Below, one piece after another: positions 1 through 8,300 of a stretch of DNA of 22,017 nt. Source of the DNA: an uncultured Ruminococcus sp. (GTDB lineage: Bacteria; Bacillota; Clostridia; Oscillospirales; Ruminococcaceae). The notes under the pieces were generated by a model that saw only the letters and a program-made list of their open reading frames with translations, was not told the DNA's origin and ran no database searches. The position numbers and the translations under genes were made by a program. How positions within the stretch are numbered: the first letter of the stretch is position 1; each line of letters opens with the position of its first letter. The DNA is taken from positions 1 through 22,017 of the forward strand of contig CAJTOG010000031.1 of NCBI GenBank assembly GCA_910577575.1, written 5' to 3'.

Positions 1-369
1 AATCTGCTTCGTAAAGAATCTGAGTTCAGAACAAAGTCCTGTGTGGTTGAGAAAGCGATAGCAGTCTCCAATGCTGAGTTTGAAAATCTGAAAAGACATC
101 CGCTGCGTGACAATAGGCTGATAGCCAAAAACGTTGATATAATGTACTGCGACAACGATGACAATTATCACTGTCTTCTGATTTATGATGAAGAACAGGG
201 CGATGGTCTGCTGATTGAGTCCGAGGGTGCAGCTTACGCACGATACTCCCAATACATTCCGGGAGCAAAGGAACTTGTGGAGAAACATCTTCAGCCTGAC
301 ATAAAGGTGGAAACGGATTCGGTAAACGAAGATTTATCAGAGGAAACCGAAATGAATATGACGATGTAA
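1..369 (+). CDS. DUF6329-family accessory protein (5' end cut by window)
   Basis: The frame is open from the first base to a TAA at 367-369, so the gene probably begins upstream. A GTG at 43 would be an internal start without a good ribosome site. The visible part has a compact domain with the motif NVDIMYCDNDDNYHCLLIYD followed by GLLIESEGAAYARYSQYIP. I recognise this as the DUF6329 signature found in small accessory proteins of Firmicute ICEs. No biochemical role is known to me. The C-terminus is acidic and ends EETEMNMTM, a tail type that recurs in other accessory proteins of this window. A strong terminator follows directly, so this is the last gene of its operon. Family assignment is from recall; the function is unknown. 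Confidence 0.75.
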   Translation, partial: NLLRKESEFRTKSCVVEKAIAVSNAEFENLKRHPLRDNRLIAKNVDIMYCDNDDNYHCLLIYDEEQGDGLLIESEGAAYARYSQYIPGAKELVEKHLQPDIKVETDSVNEDLSEETEMNMTM

Positions 370-403
370 AGGCTGAATTTTTGCGGAGATTCAGCCTTTT
401 TTA
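369..403 (+). terminator. Rho-independent terminator after the DUF6329 gene
   Basis: A perfect 10-bp stem (AAGGCTGAAT at 369-378, ATTCAGCCTT at 389-398) encloses a 10-nt loop and is followed by a T run. It begins within the stop codon of the preceding gene and separates it from the methyltransferase operon. Confidence 0.9.
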
Positions 404-426
404 TTGTAGGAAAGGACTGGTGATAG

Positions 427-1656
427 ATGATAAGATATTTTGAAGCGTTCGCAGGCATCGGTGCATTCCGCTCCGCTTTTGAAAAAGTTGGAGGCTTTGA
501 GTGCGTTGGGTGGTGCGAAATCGATAAATTTGCCCAGAAGGCTTATCGGGCATTGTACGATACGGGAGGTGAAGCGTTTTATGAGGACATCACGAAAATC
601 GATTACGGAAGTATGCCGGATTTTGATCTGCTCGTTGGCGGACCATGTTACCAGTCGTTCAGTGTGGCGGGGCGCAGACTCGCTTTTGAGGATGACAAAG
701 GAAACCTGTTTTTCGACTATATCAGAATTCTTGAAGTCAAGCGACCCCACTACTTTATTGCTGAAAACGTACCCAATCTGCTGGGTATATCGCAGGGAGA
801 GTGCTTCCGAATCATCCTTGAAAAAATTTCAGAACTGGGGTACAGTATGTGCTGGCGTGTGCTTAACTCTGCCGGCTTCGGAATACCGCAGTCCCGACGG
901 AGGCTGTTCCTTGTCGGATATCTTGGAGGAAGATGTCCCGCCGAAATACTTTCTTTCGGACGAGGCGATGCAGAAAATGGCAGAGAAAGAAAACCTGAAC
1001 AGCTGATCGGCGGAAGTCAGGGGTCGAGGGTGTATTCCACGAACGGTACGGCAGTTACGCAGTGCAGCGGAAGCGGCGGACGAGGCGGAAAAACAGGTCT
1101 GTACCTGATTGACTACAACGCAAGTCCCATATTTACCGACATGGCAAGGTGCATAACGGCACGTCAGAACAGCGGAATGTCACATCATAAGGGCGAACAT
1201 TCCGCTGTTTTTGTGGATCTGAACGAGAATCCGCAGATTACGGAAAATGCCCGTTGTCTGCATACGAGAATGGACTTGGGAGTTACCAATGGCACTCACA
1301 AAGGCGAGCGTTCGGGAGTGCTTGAGGAAGCTCCGAGAGCGATTCTGAATCCGTTTAAAGAGACCACACGACAGAACGGCAGACGTGTAAAAAATCCCGA
1401 TGAACCGATGTTTACGATAACCGTCACGGACAGGCATGGAGTTGTTCACAGGGGAAGAATCCGTCGTCTTATGCCTGTTGAGTGCTGGCGTTTGCAGGGT
1501 TTTGAAAAGGCTCAGTTTGAGAAAGTTGCCGCCACAGGAATGTCCGACGCACAGCTCTACAAGCAGGCAGGAAATTCAATCACGGTGGCAGTTGTGGAGG
1601 CTATCGCAAAAAATTTAATAAAATTCAATGAGGAGAAAAGTGCTTATGGAAAATAA
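427..1656 (+). CDS. C5 cytosine-specific DNA methyltransferase (Dcm-like, orphan)
   Basis: 409 aa. Transfers methyl from S-adenosylmethionine to C5 of cytosine in DNA. Ordered motifs are visible: motif I FEAFAGIGAFRSAF (5-18), motif VI AENV (112-115), motif VIII QSRRR (155-159), motif IX near RRLMPVECWRLQGF and motif X QAGNSITVAVVEAI near the C-terminus. The stretch between VIII and IX is the target-recognition region and contains an internal duplication. The oddity is motif IV, which reads GGPCYQSFS (71-79) instead of the usual GGFPCQxFS, so the Pro-Cys pair sits one residue early and Tyr occupies the normal Cys position. Activity is therefore uncertain. An AGGAAAGGA ribosome site lies upstream of the ATG at 427. 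No restriction enzyme gene is adjacent, so a protective or antirestriction role on the ICE is inferred. The end overlaps the next gene by 11 nt. Confidence 0.92.
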   Translation: MIRYFEAFAGIGAFRSAFEKVGGFECVGWCEIDKFAQKAYRALYDTGGEAFYEDITKIDYGSMPDFDLLVGGPCYQSFSVAGRRLAFEDDKGNLFFDYIRILEVKRPHYFIAENVPNLLGISQGECFRIILEKISELGYSMCWRVLNSAGFGIPQSRRRLFLVGYLGGRCPAEILSFGRGDAENGRERKPEQLIGGSQGSRVYSTNGTAVTQCSGSGGRGGKTGLYLIDYNASPIFTDMARCITARQNSGMSHHKGEHSAVFVDLNENPQITENARCLHTRMDLGVTNGTHKGERSGVLEEAPRAILNPFKETTRQNGRRVKNPDEPMFTITVTDRHGVVHRGRIRRLMPVECWRLQGFEKAQFEKVAATGMSDAQLYKQAGNSITVAVVEAIAKNLIKFNEEKSAYGK

Positions 1657-2413
1657 AATCAAAATTTTTGAAAATGAGGAGTTTGGTTCGATGAGAACCT
1701 TGGAGAAAGGCGATAAGGTTTTCTTTTGTGGCAAAGATGCAGCAACAGCTTTGGGATACAGAGATACTGTGAATGCGTTAAAAGCACACTGCAAGGAAGA
1801 TGGGGTGGTGATTCACCACCTCATCGATTCTATGGGCAGAAAGCAAGCTGCAAAGTTCATTTCAGAGGGAAATCTGTATAGATTAATCTCGCACTCAAGA
1901 TTACCGTCAGCAGAAAAATTTGAAAGCTGGATTTTTGACAATGTCCTCCCCACGATTCGCAAAACAGGCGGTTACGTAGCCAACGAGGATATGTTCATCG
2001 AAAACTACCTCCCGTTTCTTGAAGAGCCGTATAAAGGTCTTTTCCGTCTGCAGATGATGGCGATAAATCAGCTTAACGAGCGTATCCGCCATGACCAGCC
2101 GCTGGTGGAGTTCGCAAATCAGGTTTCCGATACAACCAACCTCATCGATATGAACGCTATGGCAAAGCTTGCGGCGGAAGAAAATATCCCGATTGGCAGG
2201 AACAGGCTGTTCCGCTGGCTTCGTGAAAACGGGATTTTCATGTCGGATAATCTTCCGTATCAGAAGTTCATCGACCGTGGATATTTTGCGGTAAAAGAGT
2301 CAGTTTTTGAAGCAGGTTCAATGACCAAGACCTATCAGCAGACATTTGTCACAGGCAGAGGTCAGCGTTTTATTATCGGCAGGCTGAAAAATGAGTTCGG
2401 GGAGGTGAAATAA
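1646..2413 (+). CDS. Phage-type antirepressor-like protein, Bro-N plus KilAC domains
   Basis: 255 aa from the ATG at 1646, chosen over an upstream in-frame start at 1628 because AGGAG at 1631-1635 is well spaced. Residues about 5-110 are a Bro-N domain: VFFCGKDAATALGYRDTVNA, the hallmark EGNLYRLISHSRLPSAEKFE, and WIFDNVLPTIRKTGGY. Residues about 150-255 resemble the phage KilAC (ANT) domain, with NRLFRWLRENGIF and GRGQRFIIGRL. In phages such proteins oppose a repressor or bind DNA. On an ICE the natural guess is control of element gene expression, but no partner repressor is visible here. The gene overlaps the methyltransferase by 11 nt upstream and shares TAATG with the next gene, so it is translationally coupled on both sides. 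Confidence 0.88.
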   Translation: MENKIKIFENEEFGSMRTLEKGDKVFFCGKDAATALGYRDTVNALKAHCKEDGVVIHHLIDSMGRKQAAKFISEGNLYRLISHSRLPSAEKFESWIFDNVLPTIRKTGGYVANEDMFIENYLPFLEEPYKGLFRLQMMAINQLNERIRHDQPLVEFANQVSDTTNLIDMNAMAKLAAEENIPIGRNRLFRWLRENGIFMSDNLPYQKFIDRGYFAVKESVFEAGSMTKTYQQTFVTGRGQRFIIGRLKNEFGEVK

Positions 2414-3240
2414 TGCCAAATCATATTACGAATATCGTCGCTGTTTCGGGCGATGAGAGCCGTATACAGTCCATGCTGAAAGAGATTCAGACCTACGAAT
2501 ACGGCGTAGGTTCGGTGGATTTCAATAAGATAATTCCAATGCCTGACGATGTGGACAGCCATTACTGGTGCATCGCCAACTGGGGTACGAAGTGGAATTC
2601 TTACGGATATACTGCGGATACAGGCTTTAAGGACGGAAAACTGACATTTCTTACGGCGTGGTCTGCCCCGCATCCAATTCTTGAAAAGCTGTCGGAAATG
2701 TATCCTGACATAAAATTTGAGCATGAGTGGGCGGACGAGGATATCGGCATGAACTGTGGCAGATATGTCTATTTTGACGGCGAAAGAACAGAGGAATACT
2801 ATCCCGAAAGCAGCAGGGAGCGGATTGAGTTCGCTGCCCATGTAATGGATTGTGAGCCGTCGGAGTGGGGACTGCTTCTGAATGCAAGCGAAACAGATTA
2901 TGTGAATTTTCCCGACGAAGAGTTTGAAATTATCGAAATAGAGGGAAAAACTGCGTTGTTCACAAACAGCAGAATGACCGACGCTGACATTCCGAAAGGT
3001 CTGCACTGCTATCATCTCAGGTATGGCGATGACGGTGATTTTTGTACGCTTGAAAAGAATGTTACTGTAAATCATGCAGGCTCAGTAATCGTCAGAGAGC
3101 CTATGGAACTCGGTGAAAATGGCTGTATATCGCTGAACAGCGAGAATGCTCCGAATTTCACAGGCGAAACAACGCTCATGGAGGATTTTTTTACAAATGA
3201 GGAAGAACAGTCCGAAATTATGGGAATGGGGGTGACATGA
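2413..3240 (+). CDS. Api92-like ferredoxin-fold / LPD28 domain protein
   Basis: 275 aa. The N-terminal half (MPNHITNIVAVSG, VDFNKIIPMPDD, CIANWGTKWNSYG, FLTAWSAPHPILEKLSEMYP) matches what I know as the ferredoxin-like domain of Api92/YubB-type proteins from phages and mobile elements. The second half (ALFTNSRMTDADIPKGLHCY, LRYGDDGDF, VNHAGSVIVREPM) fits the LPD28 large-polyvalent-protein-associated domain. Neither has a firm biochemical function. Such proteins are typically carried in the accessory region of conjugative elements and are suspected to act on entry into a new host. Start is ATG in TAATG, preceded by GGGGAGGTG. The C-terminus is acidic and Met-rich (EEEQSEIMGMGVT), and its codons also contain the ribosome site of the next gene. 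Confidence 0.82.
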   Translation: MPNHITNIVAVSGDESRIQSMLKEIQTYEYGVGSVDFNKIIPMPDDVDSHYWCIANWGTKWNSYGYTADTGFKDGKLTFLTAWSAPHPILEKLSEMYPDIKFEHEWADEDIGMNCGRYVYFDGERTEEYYPESSRERIEFAAHVMDCEPSEWGLLLNASETDYVNFPDEEFEIIEIEGKTALFTNSRMTDADIPKGLHCYHLRYGDDGDFCTLEKNVTVNHAGSVIVREPMELGENGCISLNSENAPNFTGETTLMEDFFTNEEEQSEIMGMGVT

Positions 3241-3241
3241 A

Positions 3242-3493
3242 ATGCAGGAAAACAAACGTCCGAAAAGCCCGATAATAGGGGCTGACGGCAACATTTTCAG
3301 CATCATGGGAACAGCTTCAAAAACGCTGAAACACAACGGTATGACGGAAGAATCAAAGGAAATGTGCAGCCGTGTGACTTCATCGGGCAGCTATGAGGAG
3401 GCTCTCGGAATCATTATGGAGTACGTCGAGCCTTGTTCAGAGGCGGAAATGTATGATGAATCCGAAGATTTTGGAATGGAGGTATCGTGGTGA
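3242..3493 (+). CDS. Small conserved ICE protein of unknown function
   Basis: 83 aa. The N-terminus KSPIIGADGNIFSIMGTASKTLK is followed by a predicted helical stretch and EEALGIIMEYVEP. I recall short ICE proteins of this form next to Api92-like genes, but I know of no function or named domain. It starts 1 nt after the upstream stop, with a GGGGGTGA ribosome site inside the end of that gene. Its own end overlaps the next small gene as GTGA. The C-terminal sequence ESEDFGMEVSW is acidic and Met-containing; the GGAATGGAGG encoding it is also the ribosome site for the downstream gene. Soluble and probably cytoplasmic. Confidence 0.72.
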   Translation: MQENKRPKSPIIGADGNIFSIMGTASKTLKHNGMTEESKEMCSRVTSSGSYEEALGIIMEYVEPCSEAEMYDESEDFGMEVSW

Positions 3494-3621
3494 CGTATTT
3501 GTTAATCGGAATGCTCAGTGGCATGATAATCGGACTTGCGGTGGGAAGTCTTGGAATCGCCGTGCAGTTTCTGAGAACGGAAATCCGCCGTATTAACAGG
3601 GAAATCAACTTACGAAAGTAA
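3490..3621 (+). CDS. Small single-pass membrane protein (43 aa)
   Basis: GTG start at 3490 overlapping the preceding stop as GTGA, with GGAGG at 3478-3482 seven bases upstream. The predicted product begins with a hydrophobic Gly-rich helix (YLLIGMLSGMIIGLAVGSLG and on) and ends in a basic segment (RTEIRRINREINLRK). This gives one transmembrane span with a positive cytoplasmic tail. It lies immediately before a terminator. It resembles the short DUF3789-type proteins of Firmicute mobile elements in size and topology, but I hold that family name loosely. The ribosome site, overlap and membrane pattern together make it a likely real gene; the function is unknown. Confidence 0.68.
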   Translation: MTYLLIGMLSGMIIGLAVGSLGIAVQFLRTEIRRINREINLRK

Positions 3622-3624
3622 TTT

Positions 3625-3674
3625 AAAAGCCGTTTTGCCGACAGCAGAAAATCGTCGGCAGGACGGCTTTTTTT
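3625..3674 (+). terminator. Rho-independent terminator
   Basis: A long interrupted stem: AAAAGCCGT (3625-3633) pairs with ACGGCTTTT (3663-3671), and an inner GCCGAC (3637-3642) pairs with GTCGGC (3654-3659), followed by T residues. It ends the operon that begins with the cytosine methyltransferase. Confidence 0.85.
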
Positions 3675-3705
3675 GCTGGCAACGGCATTGGCGGAAAGGA
3701 GAAAA

Positions 3706-4545
3706 ATGAACAGTTTCATGTCATGGGTAGGCGGCAAGAAGTCTTTAAGGGACGCAGTTCTTGCACGTCTGCCGCCCTATTATGAGCGGTATATCGAGGT
3801 TTTCGGCGGTGCGGGGTGGGTGCTGTTCCACAAACCGCCCGGTGACTTCGAGGTGTTCAACGATTTTAACAGCAATCTTGTGAATCTGTACCGCTGCGTC
3901 CGTGACAAGCCCGGAAAACTGAAGAAAAAACTGCGGTATGTGCTTAATTCACGTGAGGATTTCGACCTGATTTCAAGTCTGCACAAACGCAGTCTTTTCC
4001 CGAAATTTCGGGATATTGACCGTGCGGCGAAGTTCTATCAGCTGATACGGTACAGCTACGCATCGGGACTGGAAAGTTTTGCGAGTCAGCCGCACTCGAT
4101 GTGGAGCGATTTTCCGCAGATTGATATGGCTGCACGACGTTTACAGAGAGTAATAATTGAGAATAAGGATTTTGAAAAACTCATCCGGCAGTACGACCGT
4201 CCGGTGAGCTTTTTTTACTGCGATCCGCCGTATTTTGCAACGGAAAGTTATTACAAGGACGTAAGTTTCACGGAAAAAGACCACATAAGACTGCGTGATT
4301 CACTGCTGAAATGTTCTGGGAAATTTCTGGTATCCTACAATGACTGCCCTGAAATTCGGGAAATCTGGGACAAGCCGAATGTCTATATCGAGGAAATCAG
4401 CAGGCTGAATAACCTTGCACAGCGGTACGAAGGCGGTTGTCAGTATGCCGAGCTTTTCATATCAAATTACGACACTTCGGAGCGTTCGCAGATGAACAGG
4501 CAGCTTTCATTTTTGGATTATGAATATACAGGAGGTATAATATGA
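3706..4545 (+). CDS. D12-class N6-adenine DNA methyltransferase (Dam-like)
   Basis: 279 aa from the ATG at 3706. This start is chosen because AAAGGAG lies 6-7 bases upstream; an in-frame start at 3673 falls inside the terminator. It should methylate N6 of adenine in a short target. The AdoMet-binding motif is SWVGGKKSLRDAVLARLP plus VFGGAGW (6-38), and the catalytic motif is CDPPYF with DPPY at 173-176. Both are intact, in the alpha-type order of the D12/Dam family. Length is normal for the family. No cognate endonuclease is adjacent, so it is an orphan that may protect the element from host restriction or mark its DNA; this is inference. It ends in ATGA, overlapping the next start. Confidence 0.93.
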   Translation: MNSFMSWVGGKKSLRDAVLARLPPYYERYIEVFGGAGWVLFHKPPGDFEVFNDFNSNLVNLYRCVRDKPGKLKKKLRYVLNSREDFDLISSLHKRSLFPKFRDIDRAAKFYQLIRYSYASGLESFASQPHSMWSDFPQIDMAARRLQRVIIENKDFEKLIRQYDRPVSFFYCDPPYFATESYYKDVSFTEKDHIRLRDSLLKCSGKFLVSYNDCPEIREIWDKPNVYIEEISRLNNLAQRYEGGCQYAELFISNYDTSERSQMNRQLSFLDYEYTGGII

Positions 4546-4817
4546 GAAAAAATACAGTTTACACAAAAGGCTTTGTCAACGACGACGGCTGCATTGAAGT
4601 TCCGGGAGTTTTTCTTGAGGACGGTGCTGAAGTGGAACTTGCAATTGCGGTGGAGTCCGGCAGATTCGAGGTCGCCGTGATGCCGTCGGATAAGTCAGAA
4701 ATGCCGAAAGACTGCGGAATTTCCGACGAAGAAATCATGCGTTGCTGCAACGAGCATGAGGACTGCGGGGATTGTCCGCTGAACGATTACTGTGGTGAGG
4801 AACTTGCAGATGAATAA
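4542..4817 (+). CDS. Small cysteine-cluster protein, function unknown
   Basis: 91 aa, coupled to the methyltransferase by an ATGA overlap with GGAGG at 4531-4535. The N-terminal half is beta-rich (GCIEVPGVFLEDGAEVELAI) and vaguely recalls AbrB/SpoVT-type swapped-hairpin folds, but I cannot confirm this. The C-terminal half holds a dense cysteine group: C58, C68, C69, C75, C78 and C84 with H72 (CCNEHEDCGDCPLNDYC). That is enough ligands for zinc or an iron-sulfur cluster. There is no signal peptide or membrane segment, so it is probably cytoplasmic. I recognise no family with confidence. Metal binding is inference from residue spacing. Confidence 0.7.
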   Translation: MRKNTVYTKGFVNDDGCIEVPGVFLEDGAEVELAIAVESGRFEVAVMPSDKSEMPKDCGISDEEIMRCCNEHEDCGDCPLNDYCGEELADE

Positions 4818-4891
4818 TCATGTTTAATCTGGTGATGAGTGAGCATTTTACCCCGTCATCGATTTACATGAAGTGAAAGGAGGTGCAAAGC

Positions 4892-5302
4892 ATGAAAATT
4901 CTTGTGGTTGAACCCGAAAAAAAGCCGTATGCAAGGGAGATTTCGGACGACATTCACGAAATGCAGGAAGTTGTTGACGGTCTGATTGAGCCGATACGTT
5001 TTGAGCCTGAAAACGACGCTATTGCGTTCTGTAATGAGGAATTCCTCTTCAACGGCTCACGTCCGAATCGCTTGGTTGGCGGCGTGATGGTGCATGGGAC
5101 GTTTTTCGTGGTCGGAAATGCGTTTAACGAATACGGCGAGGAAATCAGTGTTTCGCTGACCGACGAGCAGATTGAAAAATACTCGGAAAAATTTGAATCC
5201 CCGATGTATGTACTGCCGGAAGATTTGTGCGGTATTCTGCGTGAAATCGGCGTTTTGGACGATGATGAGGACTTGGATGAAGAGCCGGAAATGTCAATGT
5301 AA
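4892..5302 (+). CDS. DUF3846 domain protein
   Basis: 136 aa from the ATG at 4892, which has a near-ideal AAAGGAGGT at 4876-4883; an in-frame ATG at 4883 overlaps this site and is rejected. The sequence MKILVVEPEKKPYAREI, the segment LIEPIRF, FCNEEFLFNGSRPNR and GTFFVVG are the recognisable DUF3846 pattern. The family is common in ICEs and phages of gut Firmicutes and has no assigned activity that I know of. Small and soluble. It ends with the acidic tail DDDEDLDEEPEMSM, one of the clearest examples of the Met-containing tail in this window. Here the tail does not overlap the next gene's ribosome site, which lies at 5316-5321. Confidence 0.85.
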   Translation: MKILVVEPEKKPYAREISDDIHEMQEVVDGLIEPIRFEPENDAIAFCNEEFLFNGSRPNRLVGGVMVHGTFFVVGNAFNEYGEEISVSLTDEQIEKYSEKFESPMYVLPEDLCGILREIGVLDDDEDLDEEPEMSM

Positions 5303-5327
5303 AATAATAACAAAAAAGGAGAAAATT

Positions 5328-8300
5328 ATGTTAAAAAATAAAATCATGAAGAAAATCGGCGCAGGGTTCATGGCTGGACTCTGTGCCTTTTCAATGCTCG
5401 GAACGGGCATGAACGGAGCGATTCAGAGCCATGCGGAGAGCGTTTCTGCAACTGAAAATGATGTTTTTCCGTCTGTTGATGAGGTTATCGCACAGGCGGC
5501 AACGCTGCTCGGAGCGCCATACGGCTTCGGTTTTAAGGGATATACGGGCGTTTATTATCAGGGCGGCTACAGTCCGCTGACAGAGGAGTACATCAGGCAG
5601 CAGGGACTTGACTGTTCAGGTCTGATTTACTACACGATGACGCAGCTTGGCTACAAAACAAGCGGTTTTTCGTGGAATAATCCCGTTCCCGTGGACACTC
5701 CACACTGGCTGTCTGTGAACGAAAACTGTACGATTTCATACGGCGGAGTGACTTCAAAAATCGACGTTGAGAAAAACGGCATAAAGACCGAAGATAAGCC
5801 TTATTGGGAGTGTCCCGACGGCTCGACAATCGCTCCCGGCTCGGTGGTAATTGCCGATAATCTTGCGGGCGAGGACCATTCGTGGATATATATGGGCGAG
5901 TTTGACAGCCGTGACGAAGTTGTGGAATATCTGAGAAATATCGGCGTAAATGAGTCGTATATCAATACGTCAACCATCGGCAGCGGAAACGGTGACGGCG
6001 GCACTCACTGGCGAATCGAATCCAACGGCTCGCAGGGCGTTGTCATCAATAATAATACAGACGGTAAAAAAGCGACGGCAATGAATATGTCGGCGTTCAG
6101 AATCACGAAAACCGAGGCGGAATTCACTATAACAAAGGTCTTGAACAGCGATAATTCGGTAAAAATCAGCGGTACAAGTCCGATTGATGGCACAAAGGCA
6201 ATATACGGTGTGTATACTGATTCAGACTGTACTCAGAAAGTCGGAGAAATCACAATCGGCGACGACGGAACAGGTTCGATAACGCTGCCTGATAAGCAGT
6301 ACTATGTCAGGGAAATTTCCGCTCCAACGGGCTATGATTTGTCAACGGACGTTGTGGCTCTGAAAGCTGATTCCAACGTCAACGTCGGCGAAAATATTAC
6401 AAGTGGTATAATCAGAATCAACAAGACCGCTGAGGACGGTGTGGTTTCTGACCGTGAATTTGTGGTTTCGTGGACGGAAAACGGCGTAGAATACAGCCAA
6501 AATGCGGTTACGAACGCCAACGGAATCGCCGAAATTAATGGTCTTCACGTTTACGATTTCGGCAGCAAAAGTGCGATTTCGTACAATATTTCGGAGATAA
6601 ATCCCGATACAAGATACGAAACTCCGAAGGCTCAGGACGTGACTCTTACAGGCGGAAATGCGGATTTGACGGTCGCTGTGGACTTTGAAAACGTGCTGAA
6701 AAAGGGCAGTATCCGCATAAACAAGCAGTCCGAGGACGGTCAGAACGGCGACAGAACTTTCACAATTTCGGGCGGCGGTCAGACTTACACGCTCGTTACA
6801 GATGCGGACGGAACAGCTATTCTTGCCGATATTCCTGTGTTTGACGGAAGTAATGAGCCTATTGTTTACACCATCAGCGAGAACGATGTTCCGGTAAGAT
6901 ATGTCGTTCCGGCAGAGCAATCAACAACGCTTGAGGCGGACGAAACTGTTGAGGTTACTTTTGAAAACAGGCTGAAAAAGTTCACTGCCGAAGTCGTCAA
7001 GAGAGACTCTGAAAACGGCGATTCACAGGGAAATGCGACGCTTGCAGGAGCAGTTTACGGACTGTATAATAACGGTGAACGTGTGGCGACTTATACGACT
7101 GACGAAAACGGTCACTTCATAACAGACGAGTTTGTGTGCGGAAATTACACGCTTCAGGAGCTGTCACCGTCCGAAGGTTATCTTCTGAACGATGAAATTT
7201 ATACTCTCGGTACAGAACCTGAGAATTATGTAATTGAGATGAATCCTGTTTCACTTGATGTCACAGAGGACGTGAAAAAAGGCTGTATTTCGATAATAAA
7301 GCACTCGGATGATGACGAAAATGTCGTTGAAAATCTTGAACCGGGTGCTGAATTTGAAATTTTCCTCAAGTCCGCAGGCAGTTTTGAAAATGCCAAGGAT
7401 TCCGAAAAAGACTACCTCATAACCGACGAAAACGGCTTTGCGGAGTCAAAATTCATGCCCTACGGCGTGTATACTGTCCGTCAAACGAAGACAGTCAACG
7501 ATGCGGAATTCGTTACCGATTTCGATGTTTTCATTTCGGAACACGAAAAAACTTACGAATATATCCTCAACGACGCTTCGTTCAAATCGTATATCCATGT
7601 CACAAAAATCGACGCAGAATCGGGCAAAACAATTGCTTACGAAGGTGCGGGATTTCAGATTTTTGATTCCGAAAATCAACTTGTAAATATGGACGTGGAC
7701 ACGTTCTACACCAACTCCGAAGGCTTCCTGATTACGCCCGAAACGCTCCCTTACGGCGACTATACGCTCGTTGAAGTACAGGCACCTTTTGGCTATATAC
7801 TGGACAAAACTCCTGTTCCGTTCAGCGTGACTGCGGCGAATTCTGAGGAAGAAAATGCTGTGAATATCGTCAGAGTTGAGAAATCCGACGTTGCTCAGAA
7901 GGGCAGAATTTCCGTGCAGAAAACGGGCGAAATCTTTAATTCTGTAAGCGAAAATGAAGAAAAATATACTCCGATTTTTGAGGAGAAATGGCTTGAAAAC
8001 GCCGTATTTCAGGTGATTGCATCCGAGGATATCATTACGGCGGACGGCACTGTCAGCGCCAATGCAGGCGACGTTGTGGCAGAGCTTGTGACCGATGAAA
8101 ACGGTTATGCGGAAACTGATCTGCTCTACCTCGGAAAATACGGAATTATGGAAGTTTCTGCACCTTATGGATATGTAAAAAATCCCGAAATACAGGCAAT
8201 TGAACTGACTTACGCAGGACAGGAGGTCACAGTGAGAGATACGATGAATACGTTGTTTGTGAACGATTATCAGGGCATTGAAATCAGCCTTGAAAAGTTC

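Noticed and set aside
440..1006. Second + strand frame inside the cytosine methyltransferase
   Set aside because: The methyltransferase frame has all ordered motifs; this frame has none and no ribosome site.
2362..3075. Minus-strand open frame of about 237 codons opposite the Api92/LPD28 gene
   Set aside because: Antisense shadow; the + strand frame has recognisable domains, a ribosome site and coupling.
4820..4876. 18-codon frame beginning at ATG 4820 just before the DUF3846 gene
   Set aside because: No good ribosome site and too short to judge; a leader peptide cannot be excluded but nothing supports it.
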